DNA of 15,623 bases from UBA1172 sp049889655 (lineage in GTDB: Bacteria; Pseudomonadota; Alphaproteobacteria; Puniceispirillales; UBA1172), in assembly GCA_049889655.1 (NCBI GenBank), contig JBMHCY010000004.1, positions 1 to 15,623 on the forward strand. The letters run 5' to 3'. A model generated the notes under the pieces. The model was given only the letters and a program-made list of their open reading frames with translations, searched no databases and was not told the origin of the DNA. Below, one piece after another: positions 7,677-14,819 of the stretch (its first letter is position 1; every line of letters begins with the position of its first letter). The position numbers were made by a program, and so were the translations under genes.

Positions 7677-7806
7677 TTTTTTGTCCCTCTTTCGCGTTAC
7701 CGACGTTCGATATTCAGTCACGCAGGGCTGTATTCACCAGCGTAAATAGATCGATACAATCAGCAATATGGAACGGCCAACTGGCCCGGCAAGGGATGCG
7801 ATGAAT
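7677..7806 (-). promoter_or_regulatory. Upstream region of the cold-shock gene
   Basis: 130 bases between the dehydrogenase stop and the cold-shock start, both on the minus strand. It contains the ribosome binding site and an A run just before the ATG. A near-perfect small palindrome, GGCCAACTGGCC, lies at 7775-7786 and could end the dehydrogenase transcript, although no T run follows. A promoter must lie here or upstream, but no clear -35/-10 pair stands out. Cold-shock mRNAs often have structured leaders; I do not see a recognisable one. Confidence 0.3.
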
Positions 7807-8694
7807 TTATTTTTGGAACAGTTCAAAAAGAATGGCGATATCGCGGTTCTGCCAACCCCGGGTCTGAACTTCACGGATATGATCAGCCACAAGACGCAGT
7901 GCAGGCAGATCAAGGCCCTGGGTATCCGCGGCTGCAAGAGCAATCCCCGCATCCTTGTCAAGCAGCCGTGATTCCATCCCCGGGGTGTAATCACCGGACT
8001 GCATTTTCGGGCCGAGCAATTCAAGCATCCGGCTGGAGGCAAACCCTGACAGCATGACAGCCATGACTTTTTCCACATCAGCCCCGTGACGGCTGGCAAA
8101 GGCCAGCGATTCCGCGACGCCTTCAATGGCGATCACCTGGGCGATCTGGTTACAGAGTTTGGCAATCGAACCCTGACCCGGGCCCCCCATATGCATCTGC
8201 CGAGCGGTATAAGTGGTGATGACCGGCGTGATCGTCGCAATCGCCTCGGCATCGCCGCCCATCATGGTGACAAGGGTTCCCGCCTCGGCACCGATCGCCC
8301 CGCCGGAGACAGGGGCATCGATATATTCTACCCCGGCATCCTGTGCTGCCTGATGGAGCCGCTGTGCCGTCTGCGGGTCGATCGTAGAATGGTCGAGGAT
8401 GATCAGCCCCGGCTTAGCCGACCTGAGAACAGCATCCGGGCTTTCGATGACGACATCCACCATATCAGGCCCGGCATGGATATTGGTGAGGATCACATCG
8501 ACCGATGATGCCAGGGTGGCGGGAGAGGCTGCTGTTTCAGCCCCGGCCTCAAGCAGTGGCTTCAGCTCGTTCTCATAAGCTTCAGGGCGGCGGGCATAAA
8601 GGGTCAGCCGTGTCCCCGCCTGTTGGAGATGGCGGGCGATCGGCAGCCCCATGGCCCCGAGACCGATACAGCCGATGGAAAGAGATGATGACAT
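7807..8694 (-). CDS. NAD(P)-dependent beta-hydroxyacid dehydrogenase (3-hydroxyisobutyrate dehydrogenase family)
   Basis: 295 residues, the usual family length. The Rossmann loop is GLGAMG (11-16). Arg35-Arg36 follow the second strand (LYARRPEA), which suggests NADP(H) preference. Further motifs are DHSTIDP, the substrate-binding DAPVSGG (126-132), GSIAKLCNQ with the catalytic Lys179, and KDAGIAL (247-253). The family interconverts 3-hydroxyacids and their semialdehydes (3-hydroxyisobutyrate, tartronate semialdehyde/glycerate, 4-hydroxybutyrate). The exact substrate is not readable. It is divergent from a ThDP-dependent carboligase/decarboxylase, which could make the semialdehyde it reduces; this is inference from arrangement. 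The ribosome binding site is weak. A 6-bp inverted repeat (8710-8728) lies 16-34 bases upstream of the start. Confidence 0.93.
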   Translation of the reverse strand: MSSSLSIGCIGLGAMGLPIARHLQQAGTRLTLYARRPEAYENELKPLLEAGAETAASPATLASSVDVILTNIHAGPDMVDVVIESPDAVLRSAKPGLIILDHSTIDPQTAQRLHQAAQDAGVEYIDAPVSGGAIGAEAGTLVTMMGGDAEAIATITPVITTYTARQMHMGGPGQGSIAKLCNQIAQVIAIEGVAESLAFASRHGADVEKVMAVMLSGFASSRMLELLGPKMQSGDYTPGMESRLLDKDAGIALAAADTQGLDLPALRLVADHIREVQTRGWQNRDIAILFELFQK

Positions 8695-8709
8695 GGGTAT
8701 ATCCAGGCA

Positions 8710-8728
8710 GAGGTGAACAGAACACCTC
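8710..8728. repeat. Inverted repeat upstream of the dehydrogenase
   Basis: Perfect 6-bp arms GAGGTG and CACCTC around a 7-base spacer AACAGAA. It falls in the likely leader or promoter of the minus-strand dehydrogenase, so it could be an operator or a small RNA hairpin. Confidence 0.4.
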
Positions 8729-8799
8729 CACTATGCCGCTTCAACTGCCGATCAGCAAGGCTGCCGAGCGACTGGTGAGACTGTCCTGCTGAAATTGTT

Positions 8800-8828
8800 T
8801 TGGCATCGCTTGATTTTCATTTTGCCAA
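8800..8828. repeat. Inverted repeat TTGGCA-N17-TGCCAA
   Basis: Perfect 6-bp arms (8800-8805 and 8823-8828) whose centres are 23 bases apart. A widely spaced dyad of this kind between divergent genes suits a dimeric or tetrameric regulator. Chance occurrence is also possible. Confidence 0.35.
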
Positions 8829-8842
8829 CCCTATTTGAGGCT

Positions 8843-8880
8843 TTGCGGGGCAAGGACTATCCCCCTTTCTTGCCCTGCAA
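8843..8880 (+). repeat. 12-bp inverted repeat, candidate RNA stem-loop in the ThDP gene leader
   Basis: Arms TTGCGGGGCAAG (8843-8854) and CTTGCCCTGCAA (8869-8880) match at 11 of 12 positions. In plus-strand RNA the odd pair is G-U, so all 12 can pair. The loop is 14 bases, pyrimidine-rich with a C5 run. No T run follows, so it is not a terminator. It would be part of the leader if transcription of the ThDP gene starts upstream of it. Confidence 0.5.
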
Positions 8881-8924
8881 CTTCCCTCATCTGCGACGAA
8901 AGACCTCTTTTGAGAGGGGCATTA

Positions 8925-8953
8925 TCCGTATAAACTGATACTCGTTATACGGA
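8925..8953 (+). promoter_or_regulatory. 9-bp inverted repeat overlapping the ribosome binding site of the ThDP gene
   Basis: Perfect arms TCCGTATAA (8925-8933) and TTATACGGA (8945-8953) around 11 bases, centres 20 bases apart, about two helical turns. The right arm contains most of the GGAG ribosome binding site (8951-8954), which lies 6 bases before the ATG at 8961, and TTTTT follows at 8955-8959. It can be read as an operator over the promoter, as an RNA hairpin hiding the ribosome binding site, or as a weak terminator-like element. The sequence does not decide between these. Confidence 0.55.
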
Positions 8954-8960
8954 GTTTTTC

Positions 8961-10550
8961 ATGCGTGCTGCCAATCTGCTGATTGAAACACTGGTCAATG
9001 CCGGTATTGACAAGGTGTTCAGCCTTTCAGGCAACCAAATCATGTCAATTTATGATGCCAGCATCGGCTCCGGACTTGAGATTATCCACACACGCCACGA
9101 AGCCGGGGCTGTTTTCATGGCTGACGGCTATGCCCGGGCATCCGGCAAACCCGGCGTCGCTTTGGTGACGGCAGCCCCCGGTTTTAGCAATGCGCTGGGG
9201 CCTCTCTATGCCGTGACGCAATCCCAGACCCCGCTGCTGCTGCTCAGTGGTGACAGCCCAACCGCCAAAGACGGGATGCGGGCCTTTCAGGAGCTCGATC
9301 AGCCGGGGATTGCCGCAGGGCTGACAAAAAGCAGCTGGCGGAGCAGTAATCCCGAACGCCTTGCCGAAGAGATCACCGGGGCTCTCAAACTGGCGGTATC
9401 CGGACGCCCTGGCCCTGTCCATATCGCCCTGCCTGAAGACACCCTGAAAGCCGATGGCGGCAGCCTCACCACGGGCAATGATATCACCCCGGAAGAGCAG
9501 ACACTGGGTACCGCCGACCTGCATACGATCATGTCGCATCTTAATGACGCGCAAACGCCGCTTATTCTGACAGGTCCAAGCCTCGCCGAAAGCCGCTGCC
9601 CTGGCGTAACGGCCCGGCTGGAAGAGAAACTGGGTATCCCCGTCATCGCCATGCAGTCACCGCGGGGGCTGAACGACCCGACCCTCGGGCGGCTGCGGGA
9701 TATTCTGCAGGCTGCCGATACGATCCTGCTGATCGACAAGGATATCGATTTCACCCTTGGCTTTGCCGATATCGAAACCATCCCCGCCCCGAAATTCATG
9801 ATGATCGCCGCTGAGGCCGACAGCATTGCCCATGCCAACAACCTTGTCAGCGGCCGGCTTGTCTGGGGCTGCATGGCAGACCCGCTGACGACGGTGGAAA
9901 CACTCTGCAATGAGACGATTACCACCAAGCATTCCGTCTGGCGGAACAAGGTTGCAAAAGCGATCAGCGATCGCCCGAAGGCCCTCACCGAAACCGGCGG
10001 TTTTGCCTCACCGGTTATGGTCAGCAGCCTCGCCGCCCATGTGGAGGGGCTCTCGAAACCGCCTCTGCTGATCATTGACGGCGGTGAGATCGGCCAATGG
10101 GCTCAGGCTGCACTGCCGACCGCGACCATGCATATCAACGGCATGTCAGGCGGCATCGGCGGTTCGATCCCCCAGGCCATCGGTGCCGCTTTTGCCAACC
10201 CGGGTCGCCGCGTCATCGCTGTTCTCGGCGATGGCACGGCCGGGTTTCATTTCATGGAAATCGAGATTGCCCGCCGCTGGAAACTGCCCATCACCTTCAT
10301 CATCGGCAATGACCGCCGCTGGGGGGCTGAGGTGGAAATCCAGAAACGGCAATACGGCGAGGACCGCACCATCGGCTGCGGCCTCGATGATCTGACACGC
10401 TATGATGTGCTGGCCCGTGGTCTGGGGGCGAAAGGCACCACTGTTGACAGCCCCGAAAGCCTGATGAAAGCCCTCGACACTGCCTCAAGGGCGCGTGGCC
10501 CGGTGGTCATCAACGCCCTGATCGAAGGTCGCCCCGCCCCGGCATTCTGA
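8961..10550 (+). CDS. Thiamine-diphosphate-dependent enzyme, acetolactate-synthase/2-hydroxyacyl-CoA-lyase-like
   Basis: 529 residues with the three-domain layout of this superfamily. The N-terminal pyrimidine-binding domain has the catalytic Glu47 in RHEAGA and ADGYARASGKPG. The central domain covers about 185-330. The C-terminal pyrophosphate domain has GDG at 423-425 and Asn450 (GND) 24 residues later, the metal/ThDP motif. GND followed by RRWG, instead of NN, resembles the acetolactate-synthase-like subgroup near ILVBL/2-hydroxyacyl-CoA lyases. The presence of Glu47 argues against glyoxylate carboligase, which has Val there. It should cleave or join a C-C bond next to a carbonyl (decarboxylation or carboligation), but the substrate is unknown. 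GGAG 6 bases upstream fixes the start. It is divergent from a beta-hydroxyacid dehydrogenase and ends 7 bases from the convergent LysR gene. Confidence 0.92.
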   Translation: MRAANLLIETLVNAGIDKVFSLSGNQIMSIYDASIGSGLEIIHTRHEAGAVFMADGYARASGKPGVALVTAAPGFSNALGPLYAVTQSQTPLLLLSGDSPTAKDGMRAFQELDQPGIAAGLTKSSWRSSNPERLAEEITGALKLAVSGRPGPVHIALPEDTLKADGGSLTTGNDITPEEQTLGTADLHTIMSHLNDAQTPLILTGPSLAESRCPGVTARLEEKLGIPVIAMQSPRGLNDPTLGRLRDILQAADTILLIDKDIDFTLGFADIETIPAPKFMMIAAEADSIAHANNLVSGRLVWGCMADPLTTVETLCNETITTKHSVWRNKVAKAISDRPKALTETGGFASPVMVSSLAAHVEGLSKPPLLIIDGGEIGQWAQAALPTATMHINGMSGGIGGSIPQAIGAAFANPGRRVIAVLGDGTAGFHFMEIEIARRWKLPITFIIGNDRRWGAEVEIQKRQYGEDRTIGCGLDDLTRYDVLARGLGAKGTTVDSPESLMKALDTASRARGPVVINALIEGRPAPAF

Positions 10551-10557
10551 TGACCGG

Positions 10558-11454
10558 TCAACTGACCAGGCTGATTGTCTTTTCCGTTTCCGCCACAGAC
10601 TGGCGCAGACATTCCGCAAAGGTGGCAGCCAGGGCCACACCGCGGCCAATACGCGGATGGACAAGGCTGAGGGTCCGTTTCGGGGCATGGTCAAAGTGGA
10701 TCACCCGAAGCCCTTGAGGCAGGGCAAACGCCCCCGAAACCGGGATCACAGACACCCCGAGGCCGTTCATGACCATGGAAACGACGCCGTCCAGGGCATC
10801 AAGTTCCATAGCTGCCGGGGGCGGTTTCAGCCCTTCTTCGATGAACGCCTGATTGATCAGCATCCCGACCCGGGTTTTCGGGTTAAACCGCAGATAGGGA
10901 TTGCTGGCGAGGCATTCAGCGACAGTCCTGCCCTGTTGTTCATCGGCGGCAATCATCACCAGTTCCTCAGTTGCCACGGGAATATAGGTGAACATCCGCG
11001 GCAGCGGTTCCACCATGCTGACAAGCGCCAGATCGAGACTGCCATCCGCCAGCTGTTCTTCAAGATCATGACTGAGCCCCGGGGTGAGCGTCACCGTGAC
11101 ATCCGGCAGAACCGTCTTGATCTTCCGCAGGGCAAGCGGCAGCAGCCCGGACAGAGCCGTATGCACAGAACCAAGATGAACCCGGCCATCTCGGCTACCC
11201 GTCGCGTTTGCCGCCCGCAGGTTGTGCCAGGAGGAAATCGCCTCATCAACGCGGGCGATATAGGCACGGCCGGATTCTGTCAGCGGCGAAGGCTTGCGCT
11301 TACGGTCAAACAGCAGCAGCCCGGAATAATCTTCGAGCAACCGCATCTGGACACTGACTGTGCTGACCGAAAGACCGAGTTCCTTGGCGGCAGCCTGAAA
11401 ACTGCCGTGATTGACCGCCGCCCTGAAAATCTCGAGTGTCCGGATATCGATCAT
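10558..11454 (-). CDS. LysR-family transcriptional regulator
   Basis: 298 residues, full length. The N-terminal winged helix-turn-helix (about residues 3-62: IRTLEIFRAAV, then GSFQAAAKELGLSVSTVSVQ) is followed by a LysR effector domain starting near 90 (GRVHLGSVHT). It begins 3 bases after the stop of the hydro-lyase beta subunit and points the same way, so it is probably the last gene of the sdh/frd-fumarase operon. Most LysR genes sit divergent from their target; here the regulator appears cotranscribed with the module it may control. The effector may be a dicarboxylate such as fumarate, succinate, malate or tartrate (inference). Alternatively it could regulate the convergent ThDP gene, whose end is 7 bases away, though that arrangement would be unusual. 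Confidence 0.94.
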   Translation of the reverse strand: MIDIRTLEIFRAAVNHGSFQAAAKELGLSVSTVSVQMRLLEDYSGLLLFDRKRKPSPLTESGRAYIARVDEAISSWHNLRAANATGSRDGRVHLGSVHTALSGLLPLALRKIKTVLPDVTVTLTPGLSHDLEEQLADGSLDLALVSMVEPLPRMFTYIPVATEELVMIAADEQQGRTVAECLASNPYLRFNPKTRVGMLINQAFIEEGLKPPPAAMELDALDGVVSMVMNGLGVSVIPVSGAFALPQGLRVIHFDHAPKRTLSLVHPRIGRGVALAATFAECLRQSVAETEKTISLVS

Positions 11455-11457
11455 CGG

Positions 11458-12135
11458 CTACATCAGCTCGTCTTCACGGTTGTCAGTTTCACCATAACGG
11501 TGCAGGGCCGGCGGTTTCAGGCCATCATAAAGCGCATCGATACCGGCATTGATCTGGTCACCCTGTTCGGCAAAGAGCGAACGGCCCTCGACATCGCTGT
11601 CGACAATGAACGGGCCGAAATTTTCAACCGTGAACATCCACATTGCCTGGGCAATCCCCAGATCATCAAGCCAGTGCACATCACGCACACCCTTGACCCC
11701 GCGCCCGAGCAAGGCCCCCGTTCCATAACCGACAGTGGTCAGGTAGACAGCCCCCCGCGGGGCCAGAATGCGGGTGTAATCATCCCGCGGCATCCCGCCC
11801 TTGCCGATGACGATCTTCGTGCCCGTGGCATCAAGCCAGTCCGCCATCCATTTTGAGAATCTGAACGAGGCTGTCGCCGTCACGCCGCCAATGCTGTAGC
11901 CCCCTTCGCCATCCGGGGCCGCGGCGGGGGAGCAATGGAAATTGGCATTGCTGATCATTGCCAGGTCATCAACAGGCAATGTCCATCCCTGGCCAAGCAC
12001 GCGTTCATAGACACCTTCGCGGGCGGTGTAGACAACCCCGTTGAGATAGACAACATCACCAGGTTTCAGGCTGGCGATGGCCTCCGCCGAGGCTGGCAGA
12101 TCAATCTGGTGGGTGGTGAGACTTGTTTTGGTCAT
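11458..12135 (-). CDS. Class I fumarase/tartrate dehydratase-type hydro-lyase, beta subunit
   Basis: 225 residues from the ATG at 12135. The frame opens 12 codons earlier, but this ATG overlaps the alpha-subunit stop (ATGA) and has GGGAGG 7 bases upstream. Family features are LKPGDVVYLNGVVYTARE (23-40), GKGGM (111-115), VHWLDDLGI, and the C-terminal AMWMFTVENFGPFIVD. A Thr-x3-Arg pair (Thr88, Arg92 in TASFR) corresponds to the TTSGR region of class I fumarases, where the Thr is the proposed base. With the alpha subunit it forms an oxygen-sensitive [4Fe-4S] hydratase. Fumarate/malate is the likely reaction given the neighbouring succinate/fumarate oxidoreductase. L-tartrate dehydratase and mesaconase share the architecture and cannot be excluded. 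Confidence 0.9.
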   Translation of the reverse strand: MTKTSLTTHQIDLPASAEAIASLKPGDVVYLNGVVYTAREGVYERVLGQGWTLPVDDLAMISNANFHCSPAAAPDGEGGYSIGGVTATASFRFSKWMADWLDATGTKIVIGKGGMPRDDYTRILAPRGAVYLTTVGYGTGALLGRGVKGVRDVHWLDDLGIAQAMWMFTVENFGPFIVDSDVEGRSLFAEQGDQINAGIDALYDGLKPPALHRYGETDNREDELM

Positions 12136-13064
12136 GCGATGCCCTCCCGCCGCATATAGGGGGTAAACCATTGAGGGTCAGTGCGGTATTCGATGCGGCC
12201 ATCGGGATAGAGCCGTGCCGTCGCCCGCCGTGATGACAGGCAGAATGTGTGAATGCTGACCGGCATCCCTCCGGTATGGGTGTACCCCACCTCAATATGG
12301 CAATCGACCACCATTGAGGAGCCAACAAACCCCATCGCCCCCATGCCGATCGAGTTGCCGATTTCCTTGAGCTCGTCTTCGAGCGCGGCGATCTTCGGAT
12401 CAGGGTTGCGGTCACCGACAACCCGCAGGCAGGCCGCCTGCTTGCCCAGTTGCATACAGGTATCCTTGGAACCGCCAATGCCGATACCAACAATGGCCGG
12501 CTGGCAGGCGAGCCCGCGCTTGCCGAAAGCGATCAGCGTATCGAGCAGGAACCGTTTGATCCCGTCAATGCCATCCCCGGGGAAGAGCATTCGGTAATCA
12601 GTACCGAACAGCCCTCCCTTATGCACGGTGGTGATATCGATCCAGTCGGCATCGGGCTCAAAACTCCAGTCCACTTCAGGGGCGTTGATCCCGAGGTTGT
12701 TGTTATGCTCGGTCCGCCAGAGCGGGTGCACCCGGTTCGGCCTGAGGGGGACTTCATGGGTCGCCCGGGCGGTGGCTGCCCGCAGCCCCCGGTCAAGCCC
12801 GACAAAACTGTCGAGCTGCGCCTTATCACCAACCTTGACAAAATACCGTGGCAGACCGGTATCAGCACACATGGGCCGCCGGTCTTCACGGGCGGCTTCA
12901 TAATTTTCCAGCATCGCCCTGAGCACGAAGGCCGAGAGATCGCCCTCTTCCTGGTCAGCCATCGCCTTGATCCCGGTGAGGTAATCATCGGGGATATCAA
13001 TGGCGGCTTTCTGCATGATCGTGAAGGCCGCCTCTTCAACCATATCTGTGGTGATCATCGTCAT
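12132..13064 (-). CDS. Class I fumarase/tartrate dehydratase-type hydro-lyase, alpha subunit
   Basis: 310 residues, typical for the separate alpha chain. It provides the [4Fe-4S] ligands. The likely three are Cys66 in PMCADTG, Cys187 in ACQPAIVGIGIGG and Cys275 in HTFCLSSRR, by position relative to family motifs. The metal-adjacent loop GIGIGGSKD (194-201) and GYTHTGGMPVSIH (260-272) are also present. It catalyses reversible hydration of fumarate to malate, or dehydration of a related hydroxy-dicarboxylate. It begins 3 bases after the flavoprotein stop, with GGAG 7 bases before the ATG, and overlaps the beta gene by 4 bases. The operon therefore couples succinate/fumarate redox with fumarate/malate hydration. 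Substrate preference is inferred. Confidence 0.92.
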   Translation of the reverse strand: MTMITTDMVEEAAFTIMQKAAIDIPDDYLTGIKAMADQEEGDLSAFVLRAMLENYEAAREDRRPMCADTGLPRYFVKVGDKAQLDSFVGLDRGLRAATARATHEVPLRPNRVHPLWRTEHNNNLGINAPEVDWSFEPDADWIDITTVHKGGLFGTDYRMLFPGDGIDGIKRFLLDTLIAFGKRGLACQPAIVGIGIGGSKDTCMQLGKQAACLRVVGDRNPDPKIAALEDELKEIGNSIGMGAMGFVGSSMVVDCHIEVGYTHTGGMPVSIHTFCLSSRRATARLYPDGRIEYRTDPQWFTPYMRREGIA

Positions 13065-13067
13065 GGC

Positions 13068-14819
13068 TTACTCCGCAGCATTGGGGGCCGGAGCACCGGC
13101 CTCTCCGTCAATAAGGCTTTCCCCGGGTTTGACATGGGTGAACGCGACCGGCTCCATGCTAAGCGCCATCCCCTCGCTGGTGCCGGAGACACGGGTATAG
13201 GAGGTCGCTTTCAAATCACCGGTCTCAGGGAAATCTTCACGGAAATGGGCACCGCGGCTGTCTTCCCGTGCCGCCGCTGCCATGCCGATCACCTTCGAGA
13301 TCGTGACCAGTGACCGCATATTGAGCCAGTCATGCCAGGTAAGGTTGAAGGCACGGCTGTCATCAGATACGCCAATATCCATCAGGGCACGGTCTATGTC
13401 CTCAAGACGATCGAGCCCCCGGGCGATCCCGGCGGCATCACGCATGATCCCGACTTCATCCCACATGGTTTCGGCGAGACTGTCACGCAGCCCGGCCAGA
13501 TCACCGCGCGGTCGGGTGAACGGGTATTCCGCCTCGCTGACCGCCTTTTCAATTTCTGTTTCATCAGGGTCGCGGTGATGCCGGTTGTGGCCCACAAACG
13601 CTGCCATGCTTTCCCCGGCAATGCCGCCAAAGACCGTGGAATTGGCTACACCGTTGCCGCCAAGCCGGTTCGCCCCGTGAACACCGCCGCAATCTTCCCC
13701 GGCAGCATAAAGCCCGGGGATAGCCGTTGACGTGTCTTCCTCAAATTCGACACCGCCCATCATGTAATGCGCTGTCGGGACAACCTCAACACGACCAGCG
13801 GCGAGATCAAAGCCGCAGTCACGGCAGCGTTTCACCATCCCGGGAAAGGCTTTCGCCACCTTTTCCGGGCCGAGATGTGCCATGGCGATATAGACGCCCC
13901 CCATGGGGGTGGTGCGGCCCTCGCGCATTTCCTGAAAGATACCCCGGCTGACGATATCACGGGTTGCCCGTTCCCCGGCCGGATCATAACCGGCCATAAA
14001 GCGGTCACCATCGCCGTTGAGCAGATGCCCCCCGGCCCCGCGCAGGCCTTCCTCAAGCACCGTGCCTGTCATCCGGGTATCGGGCCCGCCGAGAAGCCCT
14101 GTGGGGTGGAACTGGACCATTTCCATATCCCGCAGCCCAAGCCCCCTATCGAGCATCATGGCGAGGCCATCACAGGTCTTGTCACCCGATGGCGTATGAT
14201 AGCGGTACATGGTCGGCCCCGCCCCCGTGGCCATCAGCACGGCCTTGGCGGCGACGTAACGGTACTGCCCCGTCCGCATATCAATCAGCATCACCCCGGC
14301 AAGGCCGGAGCCATCGCGGGCTGGAATCAATTTGATCGCCCGGTGTTCCTCAAGTTTGTTGACCTTCGCCGCCCAGACCTTTTCCATCAGCCGGTTGATG
14401 ATCTCGATCCCCGTCAGGTCAGCCTTGTGAGCAGTGCGATCGAAACTTTGCCCGGCAAAGGCTTTCTGATGCAACGTGCCATCGGGATTGCGGTCAAAAA
14501 AGCAGCCGATTTCATTTTCGAGTTCCTGAATTCTCTCGACAGCTGTGGTGCACAGCCGCCAGGCCAGATCCTGCCGCGGCAGCCATTTGCCGCCAACAAT
14601 CGTATCCATGAAGTGGCGTTCGATGCTGTCGCCGGGGTTGAGCGCAACGTTATAGCCGCCCTGAACCATCCGCGTGCAGCCGCATTTGCCGACCAATCCC
14701 TTCACCGCCAGGGTGATATCGAGATCGGGATTGGCCTGCTTGGCATGGAGCGCCGCAAACAGCCCGGCCCCGCCGGTTCCGATAATCAGGATATCCGTCT
14801 CATGGCGTTCGATCTGCAT
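13068..14819 (-). CDS. Succinate dehydrogenase/fumarate reductase flavoprotein subunit, FAD-linking His replaced by Cys
   Basis: 583 residues. The FAD-binding GTGGAG is at 14-19. Dicarboxylate-site residues are kept: His238 in FHPTG, the EEG region at 256-258, Arg287 in TRDIV (the likely proton-shuttle Arg), His351 in PTAHYMMGG and Arg385 in HGANRLGGN. The segment that normally reads RSHTVxAQGG, whose His is covalently bound to FAD, reads KCGCTRMVQGG (45-55) with Cys48 at the His position. FAD is therefore probably not covalently linked through His. The enzyme works with the adjacent iron-sulfur and membrane subunits, passing electrons between succinate/fumarate and quinones. The start at 14819 is chosen because it overlaps the anchor stop (TGATG) and has GGGGG about 7 bases upstream; the frame is open further upstream. 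It may be a fumarate reductase, or act on a substituted dicarboxylate. Confidence 0.92.
   Translation of the reverse strand: MQIERHETDILIIGTGGAGLFAALHAKQANPDLDITLAVKGLVGKCGCTRMVQGGYNVALNPGDSIERHFMDTIVGGKWLPRQDLAWRLCTTAVERIQELENEIGCFFDRNPDGTLHQKAFAGQSFDRTAHKADLTGIEIINRLMEKVWAAKVNKLEEHRAIKLIPARDGSGLAGVMLIDMRTGQYRYVAAKAVLMATGAGPTMYRYHTPSGDKTCDGLAMMLDRGLGLRDMEMVQFHPTGLLGGPDTRMTGTVLEEGLRGAGGHLLNGDGDRFMAGYDPAGERATRDIVSRGIFQEMREGRTTPMGGVYIAMAHLGPEKVAKAFPGMVKRCRDCGFDLAAGRVEVVPTAHYMMGGVEFEEDTSTAIPGLYAAGEDCGGVHGANRLGGNGVANSTVFGGIAGESMAAFVGHNRHHRDPDETEIEKAVSEAEYPFTRPRGDLAGLRDSLAETMWDEVGIMRDAAGIARGLDRLEDIDRALMDIGVSDDSRAFNLTWHDWLNMRSLVTISKVIGMAAAAREDSRGAHFREDFPETGDLKATSYTRVSGTSEGMALSMEPVAFTHVKPGESLIDGEAGAPAPNAAE

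Larger units (their letters stand above)
8695..8960. promoter_or_regulatory. Divergent control region rich in inverted repeats
   Basis: 266 bases without a credible gene, holding the promoters of both divergent enzymes. Five inverted repeats can be read, at 8710-8728, 8800-8828, 8843-8880, 8904-8917 (CCTCT-TTTG-AGAGG) and 8925-8953. Weak promoter-like boxes toward the ThDP gene are TTGATT (8810-8815) with TATTTG (8832-8837), 16 bases apart. A TATAAA at 8929-8934 lies inside the last repeat. None is close to consensus at both boxes. Confidence 0.5.

Noticed and set aside
8843..8880. Intrinsic terminator
   Set aside because: The stem is strong, but no T run follows on the plus strand. On the minus strand the run after the stem is not T-rich either.
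8961..10550. Glyoxylate carboligase (gcl) paired with tartronate semialdehyde reductase
   Set aside because: The catalytic Glu47 is present, whereas glyoxylate carboligase has Val there, and the length (529) is shorter than the usual ~590. The precise gcl call is therefore not supported.
10551..10570. Small palindromes (GACCGGTC and GGTCA-AC-TGACC) between the convergent ThDP and lysR genes as a terminator
   Set aside because: The loop is only 2 bases, no T run follows directly on either strand, and most of it lies in the lysR coding end.
10657..11856. Plus-strand open frame of 399 codons opposite lysR and the hydratase beta gene
   Set aside because: It spans the junction of two clear minus-strand genes and has no motif; the composition is that of a shadow frame.
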